A stretch of 64,000 nucleotides of DNA from Verrucomicrobiales bacterium (GCA_029213065.1 JARGPH010000004.1:163257-227256); one strand, 5' to 3'; shown: positions 16,054 through 25,797, numbered from the stretch's first letter. Numbers and translations: made by a program. Notes: generated by a model from the letters alone, not told the origin.

Positions 16054-18474
16054 ATGAATTCCAAGCAATTGCTGAGAAAGCTAAATATCGGCGCGCTTCT
16101 CGTGATGCTATCCATCGCTAGTGTTACTTACGCCCAGAACACAGGTCCAGCGTTTCTCGCTGCACCAGTGCTCGACGACAGCAGTTCTGTTGGGGGAATT
16201 TGGTTCGAAGACTTTTTTCCTTATACTACAGCAGTTCCAATCACTCTTTCCACAAGAGCCGGCAATGAAACGACCGAGATGCAGGCTGAGACAACCGTGC
16301 CACTCTTTTTCAGCCCATCAGGCGACCGCCTCTTATCGACGACCCTGGTTTTAAACCGGTCCGGTGCCAATGATTCCTCCAGCGTAGGAGCCAATTACCG
16401 TTGGCTTACGGCGGACGAAAGCATGATCGTTGGATTTCGTATTCATGGTGATTTCACCGACACCGCCTCTGGGAATCAATTCGGACAGCTCGGCCTGGGC
16501 TTTGATTTGTTTACCAACAAAGGAATCGATTTTCACGGAAACCTTTACCTCGCTGAAAATGATTCCAAAATCACTGACCGGTTGACCAACAGAACCCGGA
16601 GCCAAGACATCGATTTCTCGGACCCTTTCGCAACAGGAAACGAGATTCAGCAGATCAAGACGACCAACATTGTAGATGTTCTCGACGAGTATGAGTTCCG
16701 CGAAGTAGGACGACGTGGCGGCGACTTACGAGCCGTCGTAGACGTCCCCATTGTTAGCGATTTCATCGCGACACGAATGAGCTTTGGGGGGTATCACTAT
16801 GAAGGGAATTTTGGCGGAGCAGACCTTACGGGGCTACTTGCCGGCATTCAATTTTTCCCCTTTCGCGGAGTCGTCGTAGGCGCAGATTACTACGGACACG
16901 AAGAATTGCATGGCGACAATTGGTTCTTCAGCGGGGGAGTTACGATCCCAGTGGAAGGAGAGAACTTTCTCGATCCACGCGAATGGGGTCGCGGATTGGC
17001 AAAGGCGTTCTCGCAACGTCCGAAGTCACGTCAGGCAACAGGTCGCGAATATATGCAGGCGAAAATGCTGACCGGACCAGTTAGAGAGAGCCGCATGACT
17101 ATCGAGCAATCCGGCCCCCTCCTCGTCAATTCATTCAACCGCTCACAATCCACCACTGAAACCAAAGTAATTGCATCGGACATTGTATTCGTGAACAACG
17201 GAGCGGCAGTCGGCAATGGCATTCTCGCGGGAAGCGCCGCCGGCACAGGCACGGCGGAACGCCCCGTCGATACAATTCAAGCGGGAGCCAACATCGTCCA
17301 GACAGGTTTCGGCGGCATTGCTACGGTCTACACTCAGGCAACCGGCACTGCCTACGCAGAAGATGTCGTAGTCGACTCGACCGGGACCAACCTTGCATCC
17401 GGCACGATATCAACCCCGCGCGTCCTTGCTGGACCGGCCACGCAAATCGTGTTCACCTCCAGTTTCGTGGCTGTTGCAGCCTGTGGTGGAAAATCGTTCG
17501 GCGGGGACACACCTCGAGTAAATATGGATGGCGGATTCGCATTCGACACGGTTCAGTCTGCTACTGTTCAAGGGTACTCGATCACCACCGGATTGGGATT
17601 CGACCCTGCAGGAATTGCAAACTTAGGAACCGGAATTAGCGCGAACGATGTCTCGGAGTTCACGGCCGACCGAAACATGATCAGTTCAACGGGCGGTCAG
17701 GGAATAGCGATCGAATCCGACGTAGCAACGCTCGTCAATGTGACAGACAACGTCGTCAGCCTCAGTTCAGATGAGGCTCTCGAAATGATCGTCGGTGCAA
17801 CATCCGGCAACTTAAATGTGACAGTCACCGGGAATGAATTTCTCGATGCAAGTGGCGATGGCGTCTTCATCGACATCGACACCGATGGCGTTGGGACGAC
17901 CTCATCGACCCTCATTTCCGGGAACACTATTCTTCGCGCTTCCGGGGCTGGAATCGATATCGATTCAGCCTTCAATAATGGAAGCACTAATACGGTCGAG
18001 GTCTCTTCGAATATGATCAGCAACTCGGGCAACAATGCTCTCGAAATTGATTCCGACGTAGGCAGTGGCGCTAATAAGAGCCTCCTCATCACAGGCAACA
18101 CTTTTCTGAACGCCGGATCAACTGGCGTGCAAATCGATGCCGATTGGGATGGTGGCTCAACCGTTTCACTTAACTTGTCGAACAACCGCATCGAGATGAG
18201 CAACGACGATGGATTTGACTTACACATCGATCCCAGTGCTCCGAATCATAGCGGGATCATTGCCGGGAACGCCTTCATTAACAATGGAGGCGATTCAATC
18301 GAGTTGACAGTTCATCTTGGCGATCCAATGCCGTTCTCGGGAACTGGCAACACGAGCGTCGGCGCCGGTACCGGACTCATGCTGAACGACAGCGACACTG
18401 CCGACGCGACCGGGTCAATCGAGATCAACAATACGGTGATCAATTTCCCGAACCCGGGTGATATCGCGGAATAA
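16054..18474 (+). CDS. Inverse autotransporter (type Ve) with right-handed beta-helix passenger
   Basis: A secreted protein of 806 residues. After the signal peptide (MNSKQLLRKL..., cleavage near TYAQN) residues of about 30-310 show alternating hydrophobic/polar strands typical of an outer-membrane barrel (SVGANYRWL, IVGFRIHGDF, LGLGFDLFTNKGIDFHGNLYL, RMSFGGYHYEGNF, GVVVGADYYGHEEL). A linker with LTGPVRESRMTIEQ resembles the segment after intimin/invasin barrels. The passenger starts at about 370 (GTAERPVDTIQAGANI) and has repeated coils of 25-35 residues with VTGNEFLDASGDGV, ISGNTILRASGAGI, ITGNTFLNAGSTGV and IAGNAFINNGGDSI: a PbH1-type beta-helix. The N-terminal barrel and C-terminal passenger fit type Ve secretion; an adhesin or surface enzyme is inferred. 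Confidence 0.75.
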   Translation: MNSKQLLRKLNIGALLVMLSIASVTYAQNTGPAFLAAPVLDDSSSVGGIWFEDFFPYTTAVPITLSTRAGNETTEMQAETTVPLFFSPSGDRLLSTTLVLNRSGANDSSSVGANYRWLTADESMIVGFRIHGDFTDTASGNQFGQLGLGFDLFTNKGIDFHGNLYLAENDSKITDRLTNRTRSQDIDFSDPFATGNEIQQIKTTNIVDVLDEYEFREVGRRGGDLRAVVDVPIVSDFIATRMSFGGYHYEGNFGGADLTGLLAGIQFFPFRGVVVGADYYGHEELHGDNWFFSGGVTIPVEGENFLDPREWGRGLAKAFSQRPKSRQATGREYMQAKMLTGPVRESRMTIEQSGPLLVNSFNRSQSTTETKVIASDIVFVNNGAAVGNGILAGSAAGTGTAERPVDTIQAGANIVQTGFGGIATVYTQATGTAYAEDVVVDSTGTNLASGTISTPRVLAGPATQIVFTSSFVAVAACGGKSFGGDTPRVNMDGGFAFDTVQSATVQGYSITTGLGFDPAGIANLGTGISANDVSEFTADRNMISSTGGQGIAIESDVATLVNVTDNVVSLSSDEALEMIVGATSGNLNVTVTGNEFLDASGDGVFIDIDTDGVGTTSSTLISGNTILRASGAGIDIDSAFNNGSTNTVEVSSNMISNSGNNALEIDSDVGSGANKSLLITGNTFLNAGSTGVQIDADWDGGSTVSLNLSNNRIEMSNDDGFDLHIDPSAPNHSGIIAGNAFINNGGDSIELTVHLGDPMPFSGTGNTSVGAGTGLMLNDSDTADATGSIEINNTVINFPNPGDIAE

Positions 18475-18518
18475 ACGGAGCTTTCACCGCCACCGCGTTC
18501 GGTGCTATCCTCCGGCTC

Positions 18519-20006
18519 ATGCCTCGATTCCTGTTTCGCCCTGTCGATGTGGCCACGCTGGGTTTCTTCCGTCTTATTTGGGGGGTACTACTGACGGCGG
18601 AGGCGCTGTCCCGCTTCCGCCATGTCACGGGAATTTACTCTCCGGAATTTGCTCATTTCCGCTACCTGATAGCGCAATGGGTTCCGTTGCCCGGCAGCCA
18701 CGCATTCCTTTACCTCGAATGCGCACTTCTCACGATTGCCGGTCTCGCCATTCTCTGTGGTGTGTGGTTCCGGACTGCATCGGTAATTTACGGGCTGACG
18801 TTCCTCCATCTATTCCTCATCGACGAGGTCTACTACAACAATCACTTCTACCTCACGGTGTTGGTCTGTTTTCTGATGGCGATGACGCACGCCGACCGCG
18901 CCTTCAGCATCCGTTCCTACCGCGCGCGCGACAGTGATGGCTGCGCACCCGCCGACACGGTGCCATCGTGGGAATACTGGTTGATACGCGGACAAATCCT
19001 CATTCTCTACGTCTTCGGAGGAATCGCAAAACTGAACGGCGATTGGATCCGCGGCGAACCGCTGCGCTACTGGTTCAGCATGGGTGACCAGATCAAGTGG
19101 CCGCTCAATCTGGTCGCCTCACAGGATTGGTTCGCGATGATGGCCTCGTGGGGAGGAATCTTCATTGATCTCGTCTGTCCGTTTTTTCTTCTCTGGAAAC
19201 GAACCCGCTGGATCGCGATGACGGTATTCATCTCCTTCCACCTCATGAACAGCCAGCTTTTCAAAATCGGGCTCTTCCCCTGGATCGCGATCGGGCTTCT
19301 AGTTCCGTTCTTCGCACCGTCAACCGCACGTACCGCCTGGGGATGGCTTCAGCGCTTCGTGGCCGGCGTCCGACGGATCCGCATGCCCGAACTCGATACA
19401 CTATCTCACTCCTCGAGAATTCCACCGCAGTGGATCGCTGCTATATTCGTCGTCTATTTCTCCATCCAGATCGCCGTCCCATTTCGCCACTTCCTCTGGG
19501 GTCAGCGGCCCGATTGGACCGAAGTGGGGCAGAAATTCTCGTGGCGCATGATGCTGCGCAACAAAGACGCTTACATCCGCTTTGTATTCGACCCGCCCGA
19601 GGCCGAGAATTGGCTCAATGCGAACCCGGACAAACGTCCCAACATCGCTTCAGAGCATATTGAGAGAATGTCAGAACACCCATGGATGCTACTTCAATAT
19701 GTCCGGTATTTGGATGAGAGCCTTGCCGCCAACGGTTATCCGGACACAAAAATTTACGTTCACTCAGTTGTATCGCTGAACGACCGCCCCTACCGCGTCA
19801 TGATCGATCCAACTGTCGATCTCACCGAGTCGGCTTACCCTCTTTGGGGAATTCCTGAATGGATCGTCCCTCTCGATCCCACCGCGACGCAGGAGACCCG
19901 GCCCTTGACAGAAAAAGACCGCATCGTTGCAATCCAGAAAGGCTTTGCAGACTACCTCAAGCAATCCCCCGATAAACGCCCGCTCGGCCTGGGAAAGGCG
20001 GAGTAG
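18519..20006 (+). CDS. HTTM-domain (vitamin K-dependent gamma-carboxylase-like) membrane protein
   Basis: A polytopic protein of 495 residues starting MPRFLFRPVDVATLGFFRL. Several helices in the first 300 residues match the HTTM domain: FFRLIWGVLL, DEVYYNNHFYLTVL, and ILYVFGGIAKLNGDWI, the region that in gamma-carboxylases holds the active-site lysine. The C-terminal third is soluble and unassigned (WTEVGQKFSWRMMLRNKDA). Bacterial HTTM proteins have been proposed to modify quinones or proteins by epoxidation or carboxylation, but functions are mostly untested. The gene follows the autotransporter by 44 bases in the same direction. Confidence 0.82.
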   Translation: MPRFLFRPVDVATLGFFRLIWGVLLTAEALSRFRHVTGIYSPEFAHFRYLIAQWVPLPGSHAFLYLECALLTIAGLAILCGVWFRTASVIYGLTFLHLFLIDEVYYNNHFYLTVLVCFLMAMTHADRAFSIRSYRARDSDGCAPADTVPSWEYWLIRGQILILYVFGGIAKLNGDWIRGEPLRYWFSMGDQIKWPLNLVASQDWFAMMASWGGIFIDLVCPFFLLWKRTRWIAMTVFISFHLMNSQLFKIGLFPWIAIGLLVPFFAPSTARTAWGWLQRFVAGVRRIRMPELDTLSHSSRIPPQWIAAIFVVYFSIQIAVPFRHFLWGQRPDWTEVGQKFSWRMMLRNKDAYIRFVFDPPEAENWLNANPDKRPNIASEHIERMSEHPWMLLQYVRYLDESLAANGYPDTKIYVHSVVSLNDRPYRVMIDPTVDLTESAYPLWGIPEWIVPLDPTATQETRPLTEKDRIVAIQKGFADYLKQSPDKRPLGLGKAE

Positions 20007-20147
20007 AAAGGAGCATCTGAACCGGCCTCCCGGCGACCGGCTACAATTCCACATCCGGGCGTGGCTTGCCTGTAACCGGTGACCGCCACCTGCCCATACA
20101 TCTCCGAGGCATTACCGTGAGGACAAATCCGGAAGAGTCCACCGACG

Positions 20148-20825
20148 TCAGGGCTCCTCAGATTCCTCCTGCTCCGCTAACATCTTCTCGTATTCCTCCC
20201 GCTTATCGTTAGTCGGAATGGCACAATGCGCATCAGGGTCAATTTGAACGGGAGAATCAGAAATCCGACTCCTGAGACGGTCGATATCTGAAGGCGGTAA
20301 CCGCAAATAGTAGTGATCAAGCTCAAGGCCCGATTCCACTTCGCTTCTTTCGATAAATTGAAAACCGAGATTCTTAAAAAATTTCTCAGTTCCGTTCCCG
20401 GCACTCGTCATCGAGACAATCCTTACACCTCTTGCCACTGACAATAGTGAAAGCCTATAGGCCAACATCAGCATTCCATACCCTTGCTTGTGATACTTTG
20501 GATGAACAAATCCAAATGAAATCACGGCAATTTCGATGTCATCTGAATATTCATAAAGAGCGATCCCTCCACTTCCAATAACCTTACCATCCAGCTCCAA
20601 AACAAGAGTGAGAGTCCCGTCGCTTTGAAGGTTATCTTCAAAATTTTGAACGCAGTCTTTGGGGAACTGCCCGTTATCATTGCTCAAATAGATTTGGCGG
20701 CACGACTCAAGATCGGCGGCACGATAGCGCCGAATTAGAGCAGCCGGAAAATCCTCACTGATTCGATCAAGATCGAGGAGCCCTCGTCCCCAAACGCATC
20801 GACGAATCAATTTCCAAATTTTCAT
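20148..20825 (-). CDS. GNAT-family N-acetyltransferase with C-terminal extension
   Basis: A protein of 225 residues from the ATG at 20825 (a GTG two codons earlier is possible). The GNAT core is RRYRAADLESCRQIY, LVLELDGKVIGSGGIALY, FGFVHPKYHKQGYGMLMLAYR (acetyl-CoA motif A, about 108-128) and FFKNLGFQFIERSEVE. A charged C-terminal tail follows (about 185-225, ending EEYEKMLAEQEESEEP). Substrate unknown. It is followed by less GC-rich sequence and lies in a run of small accessory genes on the minus strand. Confidence 0.85.
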   Translation of the reverse strand: MKIWKLIRRCVWGRGLLDLDRISEDFPAALIRRYRAADLESCRQIYLSNDNGQFPKDCVQNFEDNLQSDGTLTLVLELDGKVIGSGGIALYEYSDDIEIAVISFGFVHPKYHKQGYGMLMLAYRLSLLSVARGVRIVSMTSAGNGTEKFFKNLGFQFIERSEVESGLELDHYYLRLPPSDIDRLRSRISDSPVQIDPDAHCAIPTNDKREEYEKMLAEQEESEEP

Positions 20826-20939
20826 TTCCACTGATTCCGGTCAGGTCTTGTCTGATGGTGATTGTTCCGCTTTGCGCCCGTGCAGCTCAAGCATTCGAAT
20901 TGAGATCTCTGTCTTGAATAGAATGGGCAAAAGCACCGG

Positions 20940-21305
20940 CTACCGGGACTCCGGCGGATCCATGAAGGGATCCATGCGGTAGTCTGCTCCAATGTCATCC
21001 ATATAGAACTCCACTTTCCCGCAGTTTCGGCAGGCATAGAGGATCAGATTCTCCCGATTCAAAAACAGTTCGGCGAGGTCTCCCATGATCCCGACGCGCG
21101 ATCCTTCGTGAAAACGCCGGACCCCGGCATATTCCATCATGTGATGGCATCGCAGACACGAGCGCATTTGCTTCATCCGCTCATCGTATTTTCTCTGCGC
21201 CTCGTCAGAGAGTTCGACGTTAACCGCCTTCGGATTCCCACATTTCCAACAAACCTCCCAGTCGTCGTCCCCGGTAGTTGCCTTACAAATTGCGCACGTC
21301 CACAT
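20940..21305 (-). CDS. Small zinc-ribbon protein
   Basis: A 121-residue protein with four CxxC pairs: Cys4/7, Cys19/22, Cys50/53 and Cys92/95, which should make two zinc ribbons. The start MWTCAICKATTGDDDWEVCWKC resembles zinc-ribbon heads of signal-transducing proteins. The second half (CLRCHHMMEYAGVRRFHEG...ILYACRNCGKVEFYM) looks like the ribbon plus nucleotide-like insert found in several uncharacterised small proteins. Function unknown; it stands alone on the minus strand upstream of the acetyltransferase gene. Confidence 0.7.
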   Translation of the reverse strand: MWTCAICKATTGDDDWEVCWKCGNPKAVNVELSDEAQRKYDERMKQMRSCLRCHHMMEYAGVRRFHEGSRVGIMGDLAELFLNRENLILYACRNCGKVEFYMDDIGADYRMDPFMDPPESR

Positions 21306-21427
21306 AGTCAGTAAAAAGGTTTAGCTCTCCCGTCCCTGACTGAGAGATCCGGGCAATTGTGCATGAAACGGCTGCGTCAAAAAAGCCATTTTAATTGCCA
21401 AAATAAGTAGTCAACTCCTCCATTGAT

Positions 21428-21793
21428 TCAGATTGAATCCTCCGAGTTATTCGACCTTGTCATTTTCGGAGGAGGGCTTGCGGACCATAGATGAGGTGCC
21501 ACACGAGCCCCGTAGGGCTGCTCTTTAGTCAATAGATAGTATAGTATGGAAGCGAAAGGCCCAAATAGGAAGTGCCCCACTACCCAACCCACACTCTCAC
21601 ACTGAATTGCGTCGACAAGCGTTTGCCAGAATAAAATAAACAAGCGCAGCCCGGCCGCGGATATCAATATTCCAAAATACTGCCACCTACCTGAGTTTTC
21701 GTCAAAATCCCCGGGAATAAGGCCAAGGGCCACTCCAGCTATCCAAATCGCCAACGTCACGAGCGATGCCCTAACAGTATTGCTGCGATTCAT
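21428..21793 (-). CDS. Small membrane protein, function unknown
   Basis: From the ATG at 21793 the product has 121 residues starting MNRSNTVRAS. Three hydrophobic stretches are visible: SLVTLAIWIAGVALGLIP, YFGILISAAGLRLFILFW, and VGWVVGHFLFGPFASILYYLL. A polar tail ends the protein. The frame is open to 21937, but the extra residues have no hydrophobic or conserved character. No family recognised. Confidence 0.55.
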   Translation of the reverse strand: MNRSNTVRASLVTLAIWIAGVALGLIPGDFDENSGRWQYFGILISAAGLRLFILFWQTLVDAIQCESVGWVVGHFLFGPFASILYYLLTKEQPYGARVAPHLWSASPPPKMTRSNNSEDSI

Positions 21794-22001
21794 ATTAAAT
21801 CCGAACAGACTGTATTCCCGACGTCCATTCCAAGGTTGAAACCGGACATCTCCTGCTGGTTTTTGTCTGTGATAGACATAAAAGCAGAATGACGCAATCA
21901 GATGAGAACTGAAAGAAGTAATTTGTGCGCCCGGCAAATGCCCAGTTCAGCCTACACGCCACGCTACTAGCCGTTTCCGAACGCAGCGGCCCTGACAAAA
22001 C

Positions 22002-22832
22002 CTATTCCCCAGCCCCTGAAGGCTGTGTCCCCGCGCCCGCGACAGGCTTGGGAATCGCAACAGGCTCAGTCCCTTCCGGTCTCAGCTCTGGCTTCGGCTC
22101 GACTTGTGGCCGTTTCATTGCGGGAAGATCCACTTTCTCCTGAGCCTTCTGATCGGCATCGCCAAAAGTCACCGGAGCAGTTCCTCCCGATGGTATATGA
22201 GGAGCCGGGATAACTCCTTTTTTCGAACCTCCTCCTTTTGCCAGCGGAGGCAGTTCATCTTCGAAACTCAGACGCCCCTTCGCCATCTCTTCGGCGGTAA
22301 GGTCTTCACCTGTTGCTTCTCCTCCCGCAGAATCTTCATGTCCGAACGGGTTCGCTTTTTTCAAGCCTTCGGTGATTCCTGATTTGGCTTCGTCAATCGA
22401 AGACGCGTTGTATCCGAGAAAGTAAAAGATCACGAGGGCTGCGATGAGGACAGCGAGGATGAAATTCAGGAAAACGGGGGCACCACCGGGTTTCCCGGAC
22501 CGACGACGGGGAAAGAGCGATTTGCTCCCCCCGCGAAAAAGGCTGTCCTTTTTGATCGTGTCCTTCATCTCCCCCATGAGCTCATTGTCGGAGAAACGGT
22601 TCGTTTCCGAAGTGCTCAGATCCTCAAGGAAATCAGCGACATCCACCTCGAGGTATTCGCTGTAATTACGAATGAAGCTCTTGGCATAGGCAACACTCGG
22701 GAACATCGAAAAGTCATCGGCTTCGATGCTGCGAATCGTACTGGTATGTATATGCGTTTCGTGAGCTACATCTTCAATCGATAAGCCTTTTTCACGACGC
22801 GTATTGCCAAGTTCCTGTCCGATAGTTGCCAT
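22002..22832 (-). CDS. RodZ-like membrane protein with N-terminal helix-turn-helix
   Basis: A protein of 276 residues from the ATG at 22832 (MATIGQELGNTRREKGLSIEDVA). The N-terminal helix-turn-helix of the HTH_25/RodZ type spans about 3-70 (THIHTSTIRSIEADDFSMFPSVAYAKSFIRNYSEYLEVD). One transmembrane helix follows a basic segment (RRRSGKPGGAPVFLNFILAVLIAALVIFYFL). The outer part is Pro/Glu/Lys-rich and disordered, without the DUF4115 beta domain of E. coli RodZ. RodZ links MreB filaments to the wall machinery; whether this one does is inference. It is 102 bases downstream of ftsK on the same strand. Confidence 0.75.
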   Translation of the reverse strand: MATIGQELGNTRREKGLSIEDVAHETHIHTSTIRSIEADDFSMFPSVAYAKSFIRNYSEYLEVDVADFLEDLSTSETNRFSDNELMGEMKDTIKKDSLFRGGSKSLFPRRRSGKPGGAPVFLNFILAVLIAALVIFYFLGYNASSIDEAKSGITEGLKKANPFGHEDSAGGEATGEDLTAEEMAKGRLSFEDELPPLAKGGGSKKGVIPAPHIPSGGTAPVTFGDADQKAQEKVDLPAMKRPQVEPKPELRPEGTEPVAIPKPVAGAGTQPSGAGE

Positions 22833-22933
22833 AAGTGGCAGGGAATTATCCCGCGATTCATTGATAGAACCATTTAGTTGAGATTTCGCATATAGTTCAC
22901 GAAATCGATACTTCCACAACCTTCAGATGAAGA

Positions 22934-25615
22934 TTAGTCAAAGTCATTCGAAAGGTCGACGAGTATTTCACGCGGCTTGGCGCCATCGCCGGGACCGATA
23001 ATGCCGCGGCTTTCGAGGATATCGATCATTCTCGCGGCACGGGTGTATCCAAGGCGAAGACGTCGCTGGAGGAGTGAGGTAGAGGCTTTTTTCTCCGAAT
23101 AAATCACCTCAAGGCACTTTTCGAGGACCTCTTCGTCGGCGTCGGAAATCTCTTCATCACCATCGTCCATGCTGCCTGATTCGATCGCGGCATGCGCATC
23201 ACTTTCAAAATTCGGGGTCCCCTGTGAAGCGCACGCATCGACGAGATCCTGCGCTTCTTCGTCGGTAATGAGCGCTCCCTGAGCACGAATGAGCTGAGCG
23301 CTTCCCGGTGGCAGGTAGAGCATGTCACCCTTACCGCAGAGATTCTCCGCTCCGTTCGAATCGAGGATAATCCGACTGTCCGTCTTCGACGAAACCTGGA
23401 AGGCGACCCGGGAAGGAATGTTCGCTTTGATGACACCGGTAACGACTTCGGCACGCGGGGTCTGTGTCGCAACGATGAGGTGAATTCCCGCAGCACGGGC
23501 TTTCTGAGCGATACGGGCAATCCCGCTCTCAACGTCCGCAGGAGCGGTCTGCATGAGATCGGCAAGCTCATCGATGATCACAACGATGTAGGGAAGACTG
23601 TCCGGCAAATCGTCATCGCCGGAAGGCGGCGGTGAGGTCTCACGCGCGGCGGGCATCTCAACCGAGAGGACTTCCTTCGCGAAACCACCTTCACTTTCGA
23701 GCTCGTCACTGATTCTGACGTGGTGAGCCATTTCCAGCTCAGGCTCCATCGCGAAGGGTGCGCCCGAATCGATTTCCCGCAGATCAATATCAGCATCTGC
23801 AGCCGCGGCGGCTTCTGCGGCTGCCTCGGCGGCATCTGAATCAGCGGCGAGATCTCTCGCCCGCATTGCATTGAAGCCCTCGAAATTCCGGGTGCCCACT
23901 TTAGCAAAAAGCGCGTAACGACGCTCCATCTCATTGATGACCCAACGCAGCGCAAGAAGCACTTTCTTCGGATCGGTCACCACGGGAACGACCATGTGAG
24001 GCAAGTCATTGTAGAGCTGCATCTCGACGACCTTCGGGTCAATCATGATGAATCGCAGCTCATCCGGAGTGAAACGATAGAGGAGACTCGCAATGATGCT
24101 GTTGATACAAACACTCTTACCGCTACCGGTTGCACCGGCGACGAGAAGGTGAGGCATTCCCGCTAAATCACCGACGATGGTATTACCGTAAACGTCCTTA
24201 CCGAGAGCGAGCGGTAACTTCGCTTTACTGTTGCGGAAGGCGTCGTCTTCGAAAAGTTCACGCAGCGCCACGGGGATCCGGTCCGAGTTCGCGATCTCGA
24301 TACCCACGGTGTTTTTCCCGGGAACCGGCGCGAGGATATTGATGCGCTCGGCCCGGGTAGCCCGCGCGAGGTCGGCTTCCAGCGAAGTGATACGATTGAC
24401 GCGAAGGCCGGGAGCGGGAACGAGCTCGAAGCGGGTGATCGTCGGTCCCCGCGTGATGTCTCCCGGCTCCACGTCGACGCCGAAGGTGCTCAGTGTATCG
24501 ACGATGGTATTCTGTTGATCGAAAAGCTGGTTCTCATCGGTCGGCTCGGTCTCGTCCTCACAGTAATTGAGAATCGAAAGTGGTGGCAGCTCGTAGTCCT
24601 CGAACTCGCTGCCGCAGCCGAGCACGGTGCTCTCATCCTTTTTCTTGTCGAAGAGCGAACCGGCCGCTTCCTCCGGGGAAAGTTTCCGATTGGCGCGTTG
24701 CGCGGAATCAATGATCTTCGGTTCCGGCGCTTTCGCCTTCGGCTCGGTAAACAGGTCGGGCTGATCAGGATCATCGTCGACTGCCTCTTTAGCGGCGACA
24801 CGCTCTATTTTAGCAGGCTTCTCCGTTTTTTCCGGTTTCTCCGCCCTGGCACGCTCTGAAACGCGGTGTCTCGATCTCGCTGAAGCAGGAGGTCTGAGCT
24901 TGTCAATGAACGCGGAGATCGGAATGCCGTTCTCGCGAAGGTCACTGATGAGCTCGCCACACTTTTCCCGCACCATCGCCGCGAAATGGAACGGGTGAAT
25001 TCCTGTAATGACGATCAGTGAAATCGCGTAGGCAATCGACATGACGATGACCGAGCCAACCGATCCGAGGAATTGCTCCAAGACTTTATGACCGAGAACA
25101 AACCCGAAGAAACCACCAACACTGCGGGGAAGATTGAGACGGGAAGACCAATCCTGAAAGAACCAGGGTTGGAATTCAGCGAGACAGGCCGCGGAAAAAA
25201 TCAGAAGAACAAAGGAAATCACATTCCGGGGATGGAACGGACGTGTCCCTGTCAGAATCTGAAACGCCCACCAGCCCAGCACTGCTGGAATGAGATAACT
25301 CGCCGCACCGAAGAAAAAATAAGCGTAACCCGCCGTGACCGCCCCGACCGGCCCGATAAAATTGTTCACCATCCCGTTGTTGGCCGCCTGACTGCTGAAA
25401 GGCACCCACGACGGTAAATCCGCCGGTGAATACGAAATCAAGGCGAGAAGAAACATGAGACAGAGCCCCCCCAGGACAATGGCCACAACCTCGTGAAACG
25501 CATACGGCCCGTCCACTGGAACCCGCTTCGCTCTCGGAGCCGCCTTGGGCCTTGAACTCGCTTTCTTACGACTGGCAGTCTTTCGTTTTGCGGGGCTGGA
25601 GGTCTTGGCTGCCAT
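22934..25615 (-). CDS. ftsK: FtsK/SpoIIIE-family DNA translocase
   Basis: A protein of 893 residues from the ATG at 25615. A basic Lys/Ala/Ser leader precedes four membrane helices (about 40-205), then a charged linker. The motor has Walker A GATGSGKS at 494-501 and Walker B YIVVIIDELADLM at about 676-688; the C-terminal winged-helix gamma domain is at about 825-885 (LLQRRLRLGYTRAARMIDILESRGIIG). It pumps DNA through the division septum and helps dimer resolution at dif. Between the YALF.KVGTRNFEGFN motif and Walker B lies an insert of about 90 residues with an Ala-rich run, longer than the short loop usual there. An AT-rich intergenic region with a repeat fragment separates it from aspS. Confidence 0.95.
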   Translation of the reverse strand: MAAKTSSPAKRKTASRKKASSRPKAAPRAKRVPVDGPYAFHEVVAIVLGGLCLMFLLALISYSPADLPSWVPFSSQAANNGMVNNFIGPVGAVTAGYAYFFFGAASYLIPAVLGWWAFQILTGTRPFHPRNVISFVLLIFSAACLAEFQPWFFQDWSSRLNLPRSVGGFFGFVLGHKVLEQFLGSVGSVIVMSIAYAISLIVITGIHPFHFAAMVREKCGELISDLRENGIPISAFIDKLRPPASARSRHRVSERARAEKPEKTEKPAKIERVAAKEAVDDDPDQPDLFTEPKAKAPEPKIIDSAQRANRKLSPEEAAGSLFDKKKDESTVLGCGSEFEDYELPPLSILNYCEDETEPTDENQLFDQQNTIVDTLSTFGVDVEPGDITRGPTITRFELVPAPGLRVNRITSLEADLARATRAERINILAPVPGKNTVGIEIANSDRIPVALRELFEDDAFRNSKAKLPLALGKDVYGNTIVGDLAGMPHLLVAGATGSGKSVCINSIIASLLYRFTPDELRFIMIDPKVVEMQLYNDLPHMVVPVVTDPKKVLLALRWVINEMERRYALFAKVGTRNFEGFNAMRARDLAADSDAAEAAAEAAAAADADIDLREIDSGAPFAMEPELEMAHHVRISDELESEGGFAKEVLSVEMPAARETSPPPSGDDDLPDSLPYIVVIIDELADLMQTAPADVESGIARIAQKARAAGIHLIVATQTPRAEVVTGVIKANIPSRVAFQVSSKTDSRIILDSNGAENLCGKGDMLYLPPGSAQLIRAQGALITDEEAQDLVDACASQGTPNFESDAHAAIESGSMDDGDEEISDADEEVLEKCLEVIYSEKKASTSLLQRRLRLGYTRAARMIDILESRGIIGPGDGAKPREILVDLSNDFD

Positions 25616-25778
25616 GTAGCGGTTCGTGGTCGTGAAAAAAGAACCGCGATTCCAGTAATTATAGAAAAGCGGCAATAAAGAGTGAAAATACGACTAAATA
25701 TGAACCCTTTAGCAATTTAGATCAACGAATATCTCGGATATCTTAATGTTTTGAACCGCCTTTGCTGAGCGCTGAATC

Positions 25779-25797
25779 GGAATAAAACTGATTCCGA
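25779..25797. repeat. Fragment of repeat family B (copy 3)
   Basis: CGGAAT-AAAACTG-ATTCCG matches the left hairpin of the two full family B copies (33946-34023, 35237-35342) at all but one base. The right hairpin with GGAACGA/TCGTTCC is absent. Confidence 0.6.

Noticed and set aside
20822-21037. 71-codon minus-strand frame downstream of the zinc-ribbon gene
   Set aside because: It overlaps the end of the zinc-ribbon gene in another frame and has no leader or motif.
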